A DNA stretch of 64,000 nt from Flavobacteriia bacterium (GCA_009924735.1 RFQZ01000001.1:62001-126000); one strand, 5' to 3'; shown: positions 45,387 to 53,832, counted from the stretch's first letter. Notes: generated by a model not told the origin, from the letters alone. Translations and numbers: made by a program.

Positions 45387-46121
45387 ATGATTAAAAATAT
45401 TGGGATTTATTTCCTCATGATGGGATGGGTGCTTCGTCGTCCTAGAAAATTCGGGATTTTCTGGAAGATGCTTATGAGTGAAGTTCATTTAATTGGCATC
45501 AACTCAATTCCCATTGTGGCATTGATGTCGACCTTTATGGGAGCGGTCATTTCACTTCAAACGGCTTCGAACATGGACAGCCCATTGTTGCCAGATTACA
45601 CCGTAGGGTACATCACCCAATCCAGTGTGATTTTGGAATTTTCACCCACCATCATTTCGCTTATTTTGGCAGGTAAGGTTGGGTCCAACATCGCCTCTGA
45701 AATAGGAACGATGCGCATCACCGAACAGATTGATGCCTTAGAAATCATGGGCGTAAATTCCTTGAATCATTTGATATTGCCTAAAATTGTGGCCTCCATT
45801 TTATACTTCCCCATCTTGGTGATTTTTTCAATGTTTCTTGGCATGTTTGGTGGTTACATCGCGTTGATAGTTTCAAATTTAACAAATACTGAAACCTATG
45901 TTTTGGGATTAAGGTCCTGGTTTGAAGTCTCTAATGTTTGGTATGCACTCACCAAAACCGTAGCTTTTGGATTCATCATCGTTTCCATTTCTTCGTTTTA
46001 TGGATATTATGTTAAAGGAGGTTCTTTGGATGTTGGACGTGCCTCGACCAAAGCCGTCGTAATCAGCAGCGTGGTAATCCTAATCGCGAATTTTATCATT
46101 ACGAAATTGATGCTTCTATAA
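45387..46121 (+). CDS. mlaE: MlaE-family ABC transporter permease
   Basis: Inner-membrane permease of the Mla/Mce-type lipid transport system that moves phospholipids between membranes. I start it at 45387 (MIKNIGIYFLMMGWVLRRPR), giving 244 residues, normal for Bacteroidota. Family features are IPIVALMSTFMGAVISLQTA, ILAGKVGSNIASEIGTMRIT and EQIDALEIMGVNSLNHLILP. mlaF follows after one base. No MlaD/Mce-domain gene is in the immediate neighbourhood. Confidence 0.92.
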   Translation: MIKNIGIYFLMMGWVLRRPRKFGIFWKMLMSEVHLIGINSIPIVALMSTFMGAVISLQTASNMDSPLLPDYTVGYITQSSVILEFSPTIISLILAGKVGSNIASEIGTMRITEQIDALEIMGVNSLNHLILPKIVASILYFPILVIFSMFLGMFGGYIALIVSNLTNTETYVLGLRSWFEVSNVWYALTKTVAFGFIIVSISSFYGYYVKGGSLDVGRASTKAVVISSVVILIANFIITKLMLL

Positions 46122-46122
46122 A

Positions 46123-46890
46123 ATGATTACGGTACAAAACATCAACAAGTCCTTTGGTAAACAGCAAGTTTTGTTTGACATAAACGCGCAGTTTGAAACG
46201 GGGAAAATCAATTTAATCATTGGACAATCTGGACAAGGAAAATCGGTTTTGGCGAAATGCATGGTTGGACTTCACGAAGTAGATTCAGGCAACATCCTTT
46301 TTGACGGCAGGAATTTTTCGGAAATGAATTTGACGGATCGAAGTGAGATACGACAAGAAATTGGAATGTTGTTTCAGGGCAGCGCTTTGTTCGACTCCTT
46401 GACCGTGGAGGAAAATGTAGGATTCCCTTTGACGATGTTTAAAAACTTAACCAAAAAAGAGCTAAGCCATCGCGTAGACTTCTGTTTGGAACGTGTAAAC
46501 CTCGCCGGTAAAAACAAACTTTATCCTTCGGAATGTTCCGGGGGTATGCAAAAACGCGTAGGCATTGCACGTGCCATCGCCATGAATCCAAAGTACTTGT
46601 TTTGCGATGAACCAAATTCAGGATTAGACCCCAAAACATCCATCTTAATAGACGCGCTGATCAAAGACATTACCTATGAATATGGCATGACCACCGTAGT
46701 GATTACCCATGACATGAACAGTGTAATGGAAATTGGTGACAACATACTTTTCATTTACCAAGGTCAAAACTGGTGGAGCGGTGATAAAAACAGCATCATT
46801 ACCACCGACAATCCAGAAATTGTCAACTTCGTTTACGCTTCGGAGTTCATGAAAGAGATTCGTCATTCCTTGAAAGCGCAAATTCGCTAG
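46123..46890 (+). CDS. mlaF: MlaF-family ABC transporter ATP-binding protein
   Basis: ATPase partner of MlaE. The 255-residue protein has Walker A (LIIGQSGQGKSVLAKCMVGL), the signature YPSECSGGMQKRVGIARAIA and Walker B (YLFCDEPNSGLDPKTS), followed by the H-loop VVITHDMNSVMEI. It lies one base after mlaE and forms a compact operon that ends before the tRNA-Leu promoter. Confidence 0.93.
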   Translation: MITVQNINKSFGKQQVLFDINAQFETGKINLIIGQSGQGKSVLAKCMVGLHEVDSGNILFDGRNFSEMNLTDRSEIRQEIGMLFQGSALFDSLTVEENVGFPLTMFKNLTKKELSHRVDFCLERVNLAGKNKLYPSECSGGMQKRVGIARAIAMNPKYLFCDEPNSGLDPKTSILIDALIKDITYEYGMTTVVITHDMNSVMEIGDNILFIYQGQNWWSGDKNSIITTDNPEIVNFVYASEFMKEIRHSLKAQIR

Positions 46891-46939
46891 CATTCAAATG
46901 CGTTCCGCAGGATTATACAAGCAAATCCTCCTCAACGGG

Positions 46940-46970
46940 TTTGCTACTTTTCATTTCTTTTGTATCTTTG
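46940..46970 (+). promoter_or_regulatory. Promoter of tRNA-Leu
   Basis: TTTG (46940-46943), a 19-base spacer and TATCTTTG (46963-46970) match both consensus boxes with ideal spacing. It is one of the clearest promoters in the window; the mature tRNA starts about 35 bases after the predicted start. Confidence 0.8.
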
Positions 46971-47009
46971 CCATCCAATTTAGCTCAAAGGAGATAAATA
47001 TTGTGACAT

Positions 47010-47094
47010 GCGGATGTGGTGAAATTGGTAGACACGCTAGACTTAGGATCTAGTGCCGAGAGGTATGCGGGTTCGAGTCCCTCCATCCGCACCA
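47010..47094 (+). tRNA. tRNA-Leu (anticodon UAG)
   Basis: An 85-base class II tRNA. Acceptor strands GCGGATG (47010-47016) and CATCCGC (47084-47090) pair perfectly. The D-arm reads TGGTGAAATTGGTAGACACG, the anticodon stem is CTAGA/TCTAG with loop CTTAGGA (anticodon TAG at 47044-47046), a variable arm is present, and the T-arm contains GGTTCGAGTCC. Discriminator A and encoded CCA end the gene. It decodes CUN leucine codons and lies between mlaF and tig. Confidence 0.97.
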
Positions 47095-47096
47095 AC

Positions 47097-47130
47097 AAGG
47101 TCTCGTTAAAATAGCGGGGCCTTTTTTTTT
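47097..47130 (+). terminator. Terminator after tRNA-Leu
   Basis: AAGGTCTCG pairs with CGGGGCCTT (two G-U pairs) around a 9-base loop, followed by a run of T's, 2 bases after the tRNA CCA. Confidence 0.75.
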
Positions 47131-47151
47131 GAAAATTTTATTGAAAAAACT

Positions 47152-48504
47152 ATGCAAGTAAGTAGACAAAACCTTGATGCACAAAACGCATTGTTAAAAG
47201 TTGAAATCGAAAACAAGGATTACGCAGAAAAAGTGCAAAAATCGCTTGACAAACACAGAAAAACAGCAAAAATACCAGGTTTTCGTCCCGGAACCGTTCC
47301 CTTAAGCCTCATTCAAAAAAAATACGGAAAGGCCGTACTCGCGGAGGAGCTCAACAAACTTTCAAACGAAGGGGTATCGAACTTCATACGTCAAAACAAC
47401 ATTGAGATCCTTGGTCACCCGATTCCCAAAATGGACGCCGATGTCGTTGGAGACTTCGACCGTCCAGATCAATTTGAATTTATCTTCGAAATTGGTTTGG
47501 TGCCCACTTTTGATTATCACTCTGTGTTGAAGGAAGGCATTGAATACAATACCGTTCGCGTGGATGACAACCTTGTTACCCAACAAATTGAGGACATCCA
47601 ACGACGCTATGGAAAACTCGTCAACGCTGAACATGCCGAAGCAAAAGACATGGTTTTAGGTCAGTTGGTTGAATTAAACGAGGATGGTACAGTCAAAGAA
47701 AATGGTGTAAAACACAATACCACGGTGAGCTTGGAATACCTTGACAATCCAAAAGGAATCGAAGTGTTGCTTGGAAAGAAAAAGGAGGATGTCGTACGTT
47801 TAGACCCTGATTGGGTATCGAAAAATGAAGAAGACAAAATTTCTTTACTGGGCATCAAAGCCGAAGACCTTCCCAATGTTGGCAATTCTTTTCAATTCAC
47901 AGTTACCGAAGTAAAACGAATGGAAAAAGCCGAGATGAATGAAGAATTATTCGCGAAGCTTTTTAGAGAAGGAGAAATTACGGACGAAACAGGTCTCAGG
48001 GCGCGGGTACACAAAGACCTTGAGCAAATGTTCGAGCAAGATGCGGACCGTTTGCTTACGCGAAAAGCCTATGATTTATTGGTGGAAAAAGTAGAAATGA
48101 ATTTTCCAGAAACTTTTTTGAAGAAATGGATAAAAATGAGTTCGGAGAATCCAATCTCAGATGAAGACCTCAACAAAGAATTTGATGGCTATTTGAAATC
48201 ACTCAAGTGGCAAATGATCCAAACCCGGATTTTTAAGGATGCAGAAATCAGAATTTCCAACGAAGAAGTAATCACATTTACCAAAGGATTGATGTTGAAC
48301 AACTACGCGCAGTATGGAATTCCTGCACCTGAAGATGCTGAATTGGAAGCGTCTGCAAGGAACATGCTTAGCAACAAAGAACAAGCAAATGGGATTTATG
48401 ATCAATTGGCTGAACAAAAATTAACCTCTTTTTTCAAGTCCAACATGAGCCTAAAAATGAAACCCTTAACCTACGAGGTGTTTGTTCAAGAACTCAAAAA
48501 ATAA
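47152..48504 (+). CDS. tig: Trigger factor (ribosome-associated chaperone)
   Basis: Nascent-chain chaperone and peptidyl-prolyl isomerase docked at the ribosome exit tunnel. The 450-residue protein has the ribosome-binding N-terminus with IPGFRPGTVPLSLIQKKYG (equivalent of the GFRxGxxP loop), a central PPIase-like domain (DMVLGQLVELNEDGTVKENG), and a long helical C-terminal domain. Bacteroidota trigger factors are often divergent like this. It follows the tRNA terminator and is convergent with oxyR, the stops being adjacent. Confidence 0.92.
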   Translation: MQVSRQNLDAQNALLKVEIENKDYAEKVQKSLDKHRKTAKIPGFRPGTVPLSLIQKKYGKAVLAEELNKLSNEGVSNFIRQNNIEILGHPIPKMDADVVGDFDRPDQFEFIFEIGLVPTFDYHSVLKEGIEYNTVRVDDNLVTQQIEDIQRRYGKLVNAEHAEAKDMVLGQLVELNEDGTVKENGVKHNTTVSLEYLDNPKGIEVLLGKKKEDVVRLDPDWVSKNEEDKISLLGIKAEDLPNVGNSFQFTVTEVKRMEKAEMNEELFAKLFREGEITDETGLRARVHKDLEQMFEQDADRLLTRKAYDLLVEKVEMNFPETFLKKWIKMSSENPISDEDLNKEFDGYLKSLKWQMIQTRIFKDAEIRISNEEVITFTKGLMLNNYAQYGIPAPEDAELEASARNMLSNKEQANGIYDQLAEQKLTSFFKSNMSLKMKPLTYEVFVQELKK

Positions 48505-49428
48505 TTATTTCCAATCCAATAGCTGAAGAGGTCCTGTCGCTTTTTGCGTGGCGTATTTCAATTGAATTTCCCTAAGGATGATTTGAATGCTAGTTGTTTT
48601 GTGTGTCTTGTGGGCAAAAACCCCTAAGATTTCCCTGGCAGGCATCCCATAGTTTGATTGTAGGCTTTTCAACTTCCCTGCATCCATTTTTGGCGATGCG
48701 TAGTTGGCAGGAATTAGGGTGTATCCTCCGTTGATGTTGACCATGTCGACCAATATCTCTAAACTTCCCCCAATGTAATCCCACTCGATGGGGTCGACGG
48801 CATCTTTGAGGTTACAAAAATTGACCATTTGTGTACGCAAACAATTCCCTTTGCTCAACAACCACGGCTGTAAATTCGTGAGCGACTCTATGGCTATTTC
48901 ACCCGTTGAATCTTCATTCGTGTAAATTTTGATTTCCTCTTGGTACAAGGGAATGCTGCGGTGCCGAGGGTCCGAATAAGGCCCAGCGAAAATCGCCAAA
49001 TCTACCTTATTTGTTTCCAGTGCCAAAAGCAGTTCTTCGGTACGGTATTCCATGAAAAGCAATTTTGCATTGGGCAATGCCTTTCGCAATCCCAAAAAAA
49101 CATCCGATAACAAATAGACCGCAATGGTGGGAATGACCCCAATCCTGATTTCTTCGAAAACCTTTCCCGACATTTTTTCATTCAATTGGGTTATTTTGTC
49201 GTTTTCATTCAGGATTTCACGCAAAATCGGAATGACGGATTGACCATATGGCGTAAGGGTAAGGGGTTGTGTCACACGGTCAAAAACAGGATGTCCCAAT
49301 TGTTCTTCGGCCTTTTTTACTTGCATGGATAAGGTAGGTTGGGTGACAAAACACCTTTCACTCGCACGTAAAAATTGCAGTTCCTCACTTAACACTACCA
49401 GGTAGCGCATCTGTTGTAAAGAAATCAT
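48505..49428 (-). CDS. oxyR: LysR-family peroxide regulator OxyR
   Basis: Thiol-based activator of peroxide defence. The 307-residue protein has the LysR HTH (MRYLVVLSEELQFLRASERC FVTQPTLSMQVKKAEEQLG). In the effector domain, SKGNCLRTQMVNFCNLKDAV holds Cys196 and Cys205, at the spacing of the redox pair C199/C208 of E. coli OxyR (GHCLRDQAMGFC). Divergent placement from a 2-Cys peroxiredoxin gene strongly supports the role. Confidence 0.9.
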   Translation of the reverse strand: MISLQQMRYLVVLSEELQFLRASERCFVTQPTLSMQVKKAEEQLGHPVFDRVTQPLTLTPYGQSVIPILREILNENDKITQLNEKMSGKVFEEIRIGVIPTIAVYLLSDVFLGLRKALPNAKLLFMEYRTEELLLALETNKVDLAIFAGPYSDPRHRSIPLYQEEIKIYTNEDSTGEIAIESLTNLQPWLLSKGNCLRTQMVNFCNLKDAVDPIEWDYIGGSLEILVDMVNINGGYTLIPANYASPKMDAGKLKSLQSNYGMPAREILGVFAHKTHKTTSIQIILREIQLKYATQKATGPLQLLDWK

Positions 49429-49444
49429 ATTGATAATTTTGATT

Positions 49445-49452
49445 CAAATATA
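49445..49452 (-). promoter_or_regulatory. -7 element of oxyR
   Basis: TATATTTG on the minus strand fits TANNTTTG 16 bases before the oxyR ATG. The intergenic region with ahpC (170 bases) is the expected location of OxyR sites; I could not define one with confidence. Confidence 0.5.
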
Positions 49453-49544
49453 AAAAGTATTGATTAATTCTATAGCGCTTTGCGTATAAATTTGCTGGCC
49501 GTAAAGAAATGAACAAGAGACTTTGAAATTTTGTTTTTAATTCA

Positions 49545-49572
49545 TTGCGTGTGGGATTGTTTCCTACTTTTG
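49545..49572 (+). promoter_or_regulatory. Promoter of the peroxiredoxin gene
   Basis: TTG (49545-49547), a 17-base spacer and TACTTTTG (49565-49572) match the Bacteroidota promoter form, 26 bases before the ATG. Confidence 0.65.
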
Positions 49573-49598
49573 TTTCGTAACCTTAAAAATCAAATAAA

Positions 49599-50231
49599 AT
49601 GTCAACATTAGTTGGAAAAAAAGCTCCGTCTTTCAAAGCATCGGCGGTCGTTAATGGGGGAGAAATCGTAAATGATTTTTCATTGGACCAATTTATTGGT
49701 AAGAACCATGTATTGTTCTTCTTTTACCCGAAAGATTTCACCTTCGTATGCCCATCTGAATTGCATGCATTTCAAGCGGTATTAGGAGATTTTGAAGCAC
49801 GTGGGGTAAAAGTTGTAGCTTGTTCTACAGACACTGAGGAGTCGCATTGGGCTTGGTTACAAACCCCTAAAAACAAAGGTGGAATTGAAGGCGTTACCTA
49901 TCCAATTGTAGCGGATACGAGCAAAACCATTTCAGAGTCCTTTGGGGTTTTGGCTGGTGAGTATGACTACGACATGGATGGAAATTTATCTGCAAATGGA
50001 CCTATGATTGCGTACAGAGGATTGTATTTAATTGACAAATCGGGTACGGTTATGCACCAATTGGTTAATTTTTTCCCATTGGGAAGAAACGTAGACGAAG
50101 CCTTAAGAATGGTGGACGCATTGCAATATTTTGAAGAACATGGTGAAGTTTGTCCTGCCAACTGGCATAAAGGGGACACTGCAATGAAAGCGACCTTTGA
50201 AGGCGTTGCAGACTACCTTACAAATCATTAA
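49599..50231 (+). CDS. ahpC: 2-Cys peroxiredoxin (AhpC/Prx1 type)
   Basis: Thiol peroxidase that reduces H2O2 and organic peroxides. The 210-residue protein has the peroxidatic Cys in YPKDFTFVCPSELHAF and the resolving Cys in EEHGEVCPANWHKGD, the typical 2-Cys pattern. The product is longer than AhpC of enterics and closer to Prx1 proteins. It is divergent from oxyR, has its own promoter and a strong terminator. Confidence 0.95.
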   Translation: MSTLVGKKAPSFKASAVVNGGEIVNDFSLDQFIGKNHVLFFFYPKDFTFVCPSELHAFQAVLGDFEARGVKVVACSTDTEESHWAWLQTPKNKGGIEGVTYPIVADTSKTISESFGVLAGEYDYDMDGNLSANGPMIAYRGLYLIDKSGTVMHQLVNFFPLGRNVDEALRMVDALQYFEEHGEVCPANWHKGDTAMKATFEGVADYLTNH

Positions 50232-50241
50232 TCAAAGATTT

Positions 50242-50268
50242 AAAAGCCACCTTAGGGTGGCTTTTTTT
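50242..50268 (+). terminator. Rho-independent terminator of ahpC
   Basis: AAAAGCCACC and GGTGGCTTTT form a perfect 10-bp stem with a 4-base loop (TTAG), followed by T's, 11 bases after the stop. Confidence 0.9.
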
Positions 50269-50371
50269 ATGCATTCAACTTTCAATAACAATTCAGTGTG
50301 GAAATCTAAAGCGATACCCTTGAATACATTTACAAGCAAAGAATTAATTTTAGCCTGAAAAATTTTTTTAC

Positions 50372-51127
50372 ATGAAAAATAAAATGAAGATATTCTTTAC
50401 CTCATTGTTCCTCCTTGCGAGCAGTGTGTACATTTTTGCCCAAGGAAGTTTTGGGGGAGACAGCGCGACGGCAGGTACGGAAGCGACTGCGGAAAAAGTA
50501 CAGAAAGTTGCGGAGGTTTCTGCATTCAGCTTCTTAATGAAAGGCGGCGTATTCTTGATTCCCATCATTCTATTGTTGTTTTATACCTTGTATGTCATCA
50601 TTGAACGATCCCTATACCTTCGTCGTGTGACTAAATTTGATTCAAAAATCATGGACAGCATCCGCCCCCACATGCTCAAAGGAAATTTTAAGGATGCCCT
50701 GGGAACGATTCAAAGCAATGACACTGCCTATGGGAATGTACTTAAGGAAGGATTGGCCTGTATCGATTCAGACAAAAAAGCATCGGAAGTAGAGTCCAAC
50801 ATGGACAAAGTCGCAAACATTGAGATTGGTAAAATGGAGAAAAACATGGGCAGCTTGGGACTGATTGCGGGCATTGCACCCACCGTTGGTTTCATCGGTA
50901 CCATTTCAGGGGTTATTAAAATCTTCTATTCCATTTCCATCACAGAAAACGTTTCCATTGGTAACATTTCCGGAGGTCTTTACGAAAAAATGATTTCTTC
51001 TGGAGCAGGTTTGATCGTAGGTATTATTGCGTATGCAGGTTATCACATCCTTAACGCCGTAATTGATGCCTATGCTTTACGCATTCAACAAGTGAACTTG
51101 GAATTCATCAAATCTACACAACCCTAG
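50372..51127 (+). CDS. exbB: ExbB/TolQ/MotA-family proton channel protein
   Basis: Stator-type proton channel that energises TonB-dependent or Tol-type transport, or similar machines. The 251-residue protein has an exported N-terminus (MKNKMKIFFTSLFLLASSVY IFAQ), then three transmembrane helices, the first with FLMKGGVFLIPIILLLFYTL. The MotA/ExbB signature is LGLIAGIAPTVGFIGTISGV IKIF. exbD follows after 3 bases. In Bacteroidota similar pairs power TonB uptake; T9SS/gliding uses GldL/GldM instead. Confidence 0.9.
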   Translation: MKNKMKIFFTSLFLLASSVYIFAQGSFGGDSATAGTEATAEKVQKVAEVSAFSFLMKGGVFLIPIILLLFYTLYVIIERSLYLRRVTKFDSKIMDSIRPHMLKGNFKDALGTIQSNDTAYGNVLKEGLACIDSDKKASEVESNMDKVANIEIGKMEKNMGSLGLIAGIAPTVGFIGTISGVIKIFYSISITENVSIGNISGGLYEKMISSGAGLIVGIIAYAGYHILNAVIDAYALRIQQVNLEFIKSTQP

Positions 51128-51130
51128 GTT

Positions 51131-51529
51131 ATGGCCATCAAGCGAAATAAACGTTTTCACATCGAGGTTGCTACCAGTGCCTTGAGTGACATCATGTTCT
51201 TTTTATTGCTATTTTTCTTGATCATATCCACCTTGGCAAATCCCAATGTTATCAAGGTGCCATTGCCAGAATCCAAAACAACCACCAAGACGAATAAGCA
51301 ACATTTAACGCTTACGGTTACCCAAGACAAACATTATTTTCTCGACAAGCAAGAAGTACAATTCTCGGAACTTGAATCCATGTTGGTAAGCAAGACCAAT
51401 GAATTAAACGACAAAACGGTGATTTTACGCATCCCTTTTGATTCTGATGTACAAGAATTGGTCGATTTACTCCGCATTGGAATGGACAACAATCTTAAAG
51501 TTATCATTGCCACCAAAGGCGATAATTAA
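51131..51529 (+). CDS. exbD: ExbD/TolR-family biopolymer transport protein
   Basis: Partner of ExbB with one transmembrane helix and a periplasmic domain. The 132-residue protein begins MAIKRNKRFHIEVATSALSD IMFFLLLFFLI, with the conserved membrane Asp just before the helix. The C-terminal part (LTLTVTQDKHYFLDKQEVQF) is the typical ExbD fold. Only one exbD follows, unlike the exbB-exbD-exbD sets common in this phylum, and no tonB gene is adjacent. Confidence 0.9.
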   Translation: MAIKRNKRFHIEVATSALSDIMFFLLLFFLIISTLANPNVIKVPLPESKTTTKTNKQHLTLTVTQDKHYFLDKQEVQFSELESMLVSKTNELNDKTVILRIPFDSDVQELVDLLRIGMDNNLKVIIATKGDN

Positions 51530-51540
51530 TTTTCAAAGAT

Positions 51541-52194
51541 TCAGTAGACAAAATCCACAAAAAAGTAACATACGCCATTATCATAGATAACACAAGTGGC
51601 AGCAATGGTATTTGAATCATAACCCTTTTCAAGGAAGAAGGTATTGTGTAACAAACTTCTTTGGGTACATCGGTGCATAAATGATGATTCCCAACACGTG
51701 ATCATATGATCCGCCAACTCCTCATAGGTTTCAAATTTATAGGTAGTGTACCCTCCATTTTCAGTTAAGGTTAAACGAAATCCTTTTTTCTTCGTGGGAT
51801 AAACTTCATCTAAAAACATAAATTGATTTGTATCATTGGCCCACCAAGGTCTTCTGTCGACATGAAAGAGCCTCCTTTGATTTACATTCTGCAATGTATT
51901 TGGTAAAACAACTGAATCATATAAAGTTTGAGACCACGTAAGTTTCATTAATGGATGATTGTTAACCAGTGAAGGCCAGGCGACCTCTAAGTCCTTACCG
52001 TAACCGGTTTGCGTAATTGTGTCGCGAAAATAATTGAGTTTTTCAAACAACATTTTCGAAGCTGTTTTTGTATCAAAATTCTTATAATCAATTCGGGTAG
52101 GTTGGGCATGGGTTGCGGTTGCGATGAACAAGCAAAGCAGCAGTTGAATTCTATTGATTGGAATGCATTTGAACTTACTTTTGACGTCTTTCAT
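51541..52194 (-). CDS. Secreted CAP/SCP-like protein
   Basis: An exported protein of 217 residues. I start it at 52194 so that MKDVKSKFKCIPINRIQLLL CLFIATATHAQ is the signal peptide. The body vaguely matches the CAP (SCP/TAPS) fold: KLNYFRDTITQ, LTWSQTLYDSVVLPNTLQ, then ELADHMITCWESSFMHR (cf. the conserved W-x-x-S-x-x-H). Many CAP residues are missing, so it is a divergent member at best. Function is unknown. It is convergent with exbD and divergent from two small secreted paralogues. Confidence 0.5.
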   Translation of the reverse strand: MKDVKSKFKCIPINRIQLLLCLFIATATHAQPTRIDYKNFDTKTASKMLFEKLNYFRDTITQTGYGKDLEVAWPSLVNNHPLMKLTWSQTLYDSVVLPNTLQNVNQRRLFHVDRRPWWANDTNQFMFLDEVYPTKKKGFRLTLTENGGYTTYKFETYEELADHMITCWESSFMHRCTQRSLLHNTFFLEKGYDSNTIAATCVIYDNGVCYFFVDFVY

Positions 52195-52268
52195 TTTTAG
52201 CATTTTTTTTAATAGAACCCACCTGGAAAGATTTTGTAACATTTAAATCATTTTTGATTTTCAACCTT

Positions 52269-52697
52269 ATGATGCGATGCTTATTACTCCAATTAATTTT
52301 GTTGTCCTGTATGAATGGCTATGGTCAACAAAAGCTCATCATTCATGTATATGAGCGTACCGAACATGTTTGTTTTCGGAAAACAACCATAGACTCAACC
52401 CTTAACGATCCTGATATCGCTTATGACTTAGATACGGCCCATACTAGATATGAAATCGACTTAGGTAAGCTCACTTCTTCCTACTACGTCAATGACGAAC
52501 TTCTGAGTGTATTGCCCATTACGCTATTTAAACCCAGTGAAAACCTATTGAAGATTTCCATTATGGAAGAAGGCTTCGATTATGGTTTATTGGTACAAAC
52601 GGATCCATTTCACGAAAATGTAACCTGGTTTTGGTTCTTGGACCATCAAACCACCGTTAAAAAAATCAGCAAGTTTTACATTGAAAAACCCTCCTAG
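52269..52697 (+). CDS. Small secreted protein, paralogue 1
   Basis: A protein of 142 residues with signal peptide MMRCLLLQLILLSCMNGYGQ. The mature chain (QQKLIIHVYERTEHVCFRKT, then ISIMEEGFDYGLLVQTDPFH) matches the next gene in layout: LIIHV/LIIQV at the start, a Y-rich centre, and EEGFDYGLLV/EIGFDIGLIV near the end. It is a tandem duplicate. No family is recognised. Confidence 0.72.
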   Translation: MMRCLLLQLILLSCMNGYGQQKLIIHVYERTEHVCFRKTTIDSTLNDPDIAYDLDTAHTRYEIDLGKLTSSYYVNDELLSVLPITLFKPSENLLKISIMEEGFDYGLLVQTDPFHENVTWFWFLDHQTTVKKISKFYIEKPS

Positions 52698-52765
52698 ACA
52701 ATCCGACATCACCCATGACGCCATGTAGCGTTTACCCCAGACAAACAATCACTCATACCTTAACC

Positions 52766-53179
52766 ATGAAAACACTCCTTTTGACCTTGTCGTTGTGCTT
52801 TTGCGTTCTGACCTTTTCGCAACAATTGATCATTCAAGTAGATGAGGTTCAATCGTATTACGGAGACACCACTCAGACCTTGGAGGAAGTATTGAATGGG
52901 CCGCTTCACGACGACATCCCCGTCCCCAAAAATTGTAGATATGTAATCAATACCGCTAAGCCTTCGGTAGCCTTTTACAGAGATGATGTGCTCGAAGGTT
53001 CGAGTCCAGTAAAAATTACGTATGACCAAGATTATATGGTAATTGATCTGTTAGAAATAGGATTTGACATTGGTCTCATCGTGAACCTAACCAACGAATC
53101 AATCTTACTGTACGACAATCGACCGCCTTATGTAGAGTATATGAAATTCACAAAATGCCAGATTTTAAAGTCCCCTTAA
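52766..53179 (+). CDS. Small secreted protein, paralogue 2
   Basis: A protein of 137 residues. I start it at 52766 (MKTLLLTLSLCFCVLTFSQQ), which gives a clean signal peptide. The mature chain LIIQVDEVQSYYGDTTQTLE and LLEIGFDIGLIVNLTNESIL parallels the preceding gene. Both are short, exported and of unknown function. It is the last ordinary gene before the accessory island. Confidence 0.72.
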   Translation: MKTLLLTLSLCFCVLTFSQQLIIQVDEVQSYYGDTTQTLEEVLNGPLHDDIPVPKNCRYVINTAKPSVAFYRDDVLEGSSPVKITYDQDYMVIDLLEIGFDIGLIVNLTNESILLYDNRPPYVEYMKFTKCQILKSP

Positions 53180-53336
53180 TTCTCAAAGATTTATATCGAA
53201 CAAGAAGTTACAAAAAATGCCTCTCTCTCGAGAAGCATTTTAATGTGGTACCTCCAGGGCTACTCATCCGTATTTTACAAATGTGGACTAAAAACAAAAT
53301 CCTTTTATTTACAAGGTTTTATGTGGTATTTAATTT
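53180..53336. other. Non-coding left edge of the accessory island
   Basis: AT-rich sequence between the secreted paralogue and the Cys-rich remnant. A 72-aa ORF on the plus strand (53155-53373) overlaps the paralogue's end and has no recognisable protein character. I see no clear promoter, repeat or RNA here. Confidence 0.5.
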
Positions 53337-53489
53337 ATGGACTTTTGTGATGAGAAGGAGGATATTATTCTAAAAATGAGAACAGGTGATGTATGCAATA
53401 CTTGTTTAAAGAGGATAACGGACAGAGGAGTTAATGCTGGATTACTTGGGAATATATTCAACACCATGGAAAATATTCGAAAAGGGTAA
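53337..53489 (+). pseudogene. C-terminal remnant of a Cys-rich protein, truncated at the IS edge
   Basis: The frame reads MDFCDEKEDIILKMRTGDVC NTCLKRITDRG and so on to GNIFNTMENIRKG, where the TAA is supplied by the IS left end. The compact pattern FC-x(15)-CxxC with KEDI looks like the zinc-binding C-terminal end of a larger protein. An in-frame stop lies 2 codons upstream of the ATG, so the rest of the gene is gone. It is too short for the ORF track. Probably the tail of a lost island gene; no function assigned. Confidence 0.55.
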
Positions 53490-53510
53490 ACTTCCCCGTT
53501 TTTCAGACAA
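53486..53510. repeat. IS3 left inverted repeat
   Basis: CTTCCCCGTTTTTCAGACAA aligns with the right-end repeat after one single-base gap. Confidence 0.75.
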
Positions 53511-53542
53511 TTTAAAATCATTAAATTTAAATTGTTTTAGTT

Positions 53543-53809
53543 ATGAAAAAATCAAAATTCTCAGAAGTCCAAATCGTAAAAATTCTTAAGGAATACGATG
53601 CTGGCAAACAAACCAAGGATTTATGTCGCGAATATGGTATTTCGGCACCAACCTTTTATTCATGGAAGCAAAAATACGGTGGTATGGATGCTCAACAATT
53701 GAAAGAATTAAAGGCATTGCAAGATGAAAATGCACGATTGAAACGTATGTTTGCTGATTTGAGCCTTGATCATCGAATCTTAAAAGATATTATCGAAAAA
53801 AAGCTTTAA
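53543..53809 (+). CDS. IS3-family transposase OrfA
   Basis: An 88-residue HTH protein binding the IS ends. MKKSKFSEVQIVKILKEYDA to CREYGISAPTFYSWKQKYGG is the IS3 (IS911-like) HTH, followed by a leucine zipper (LKELKALQDENARLKRMFAD). Its last codons overlap a slippery run A7G (53796-53803, GAAAAAAAGC); a -1 frameshift there would join it to OrfB (reading KKALRLCERKELVEEIIYEE), giving the usual OrfAB transposase. Confidence 0.92.
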   Translation: MKKSKFSEVQIVKILKEYDAGKQTKDLCREYGISAPTFYSWKQKYGGMDAQQLKELKALQDENARLKRMFADLSLDHRILKDIIEKKL

Positions 53810-53832
53810 GGCTCTGTGAACGCAAGGAATTA

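Noticed and set aside
45315-45488. 58-residue N-terminal extension of the SprT-like protein
   Set aside because: It would overlap the divergent mlaE start and lacks conserved features; the start at 45314 matches the family better.
53155-53373. 72-aa plus-strand ORF
   Set aside because: It overlaps the end of a secreted paralogue and the start of the Cys-rich remnant in another frame; composition looks random.
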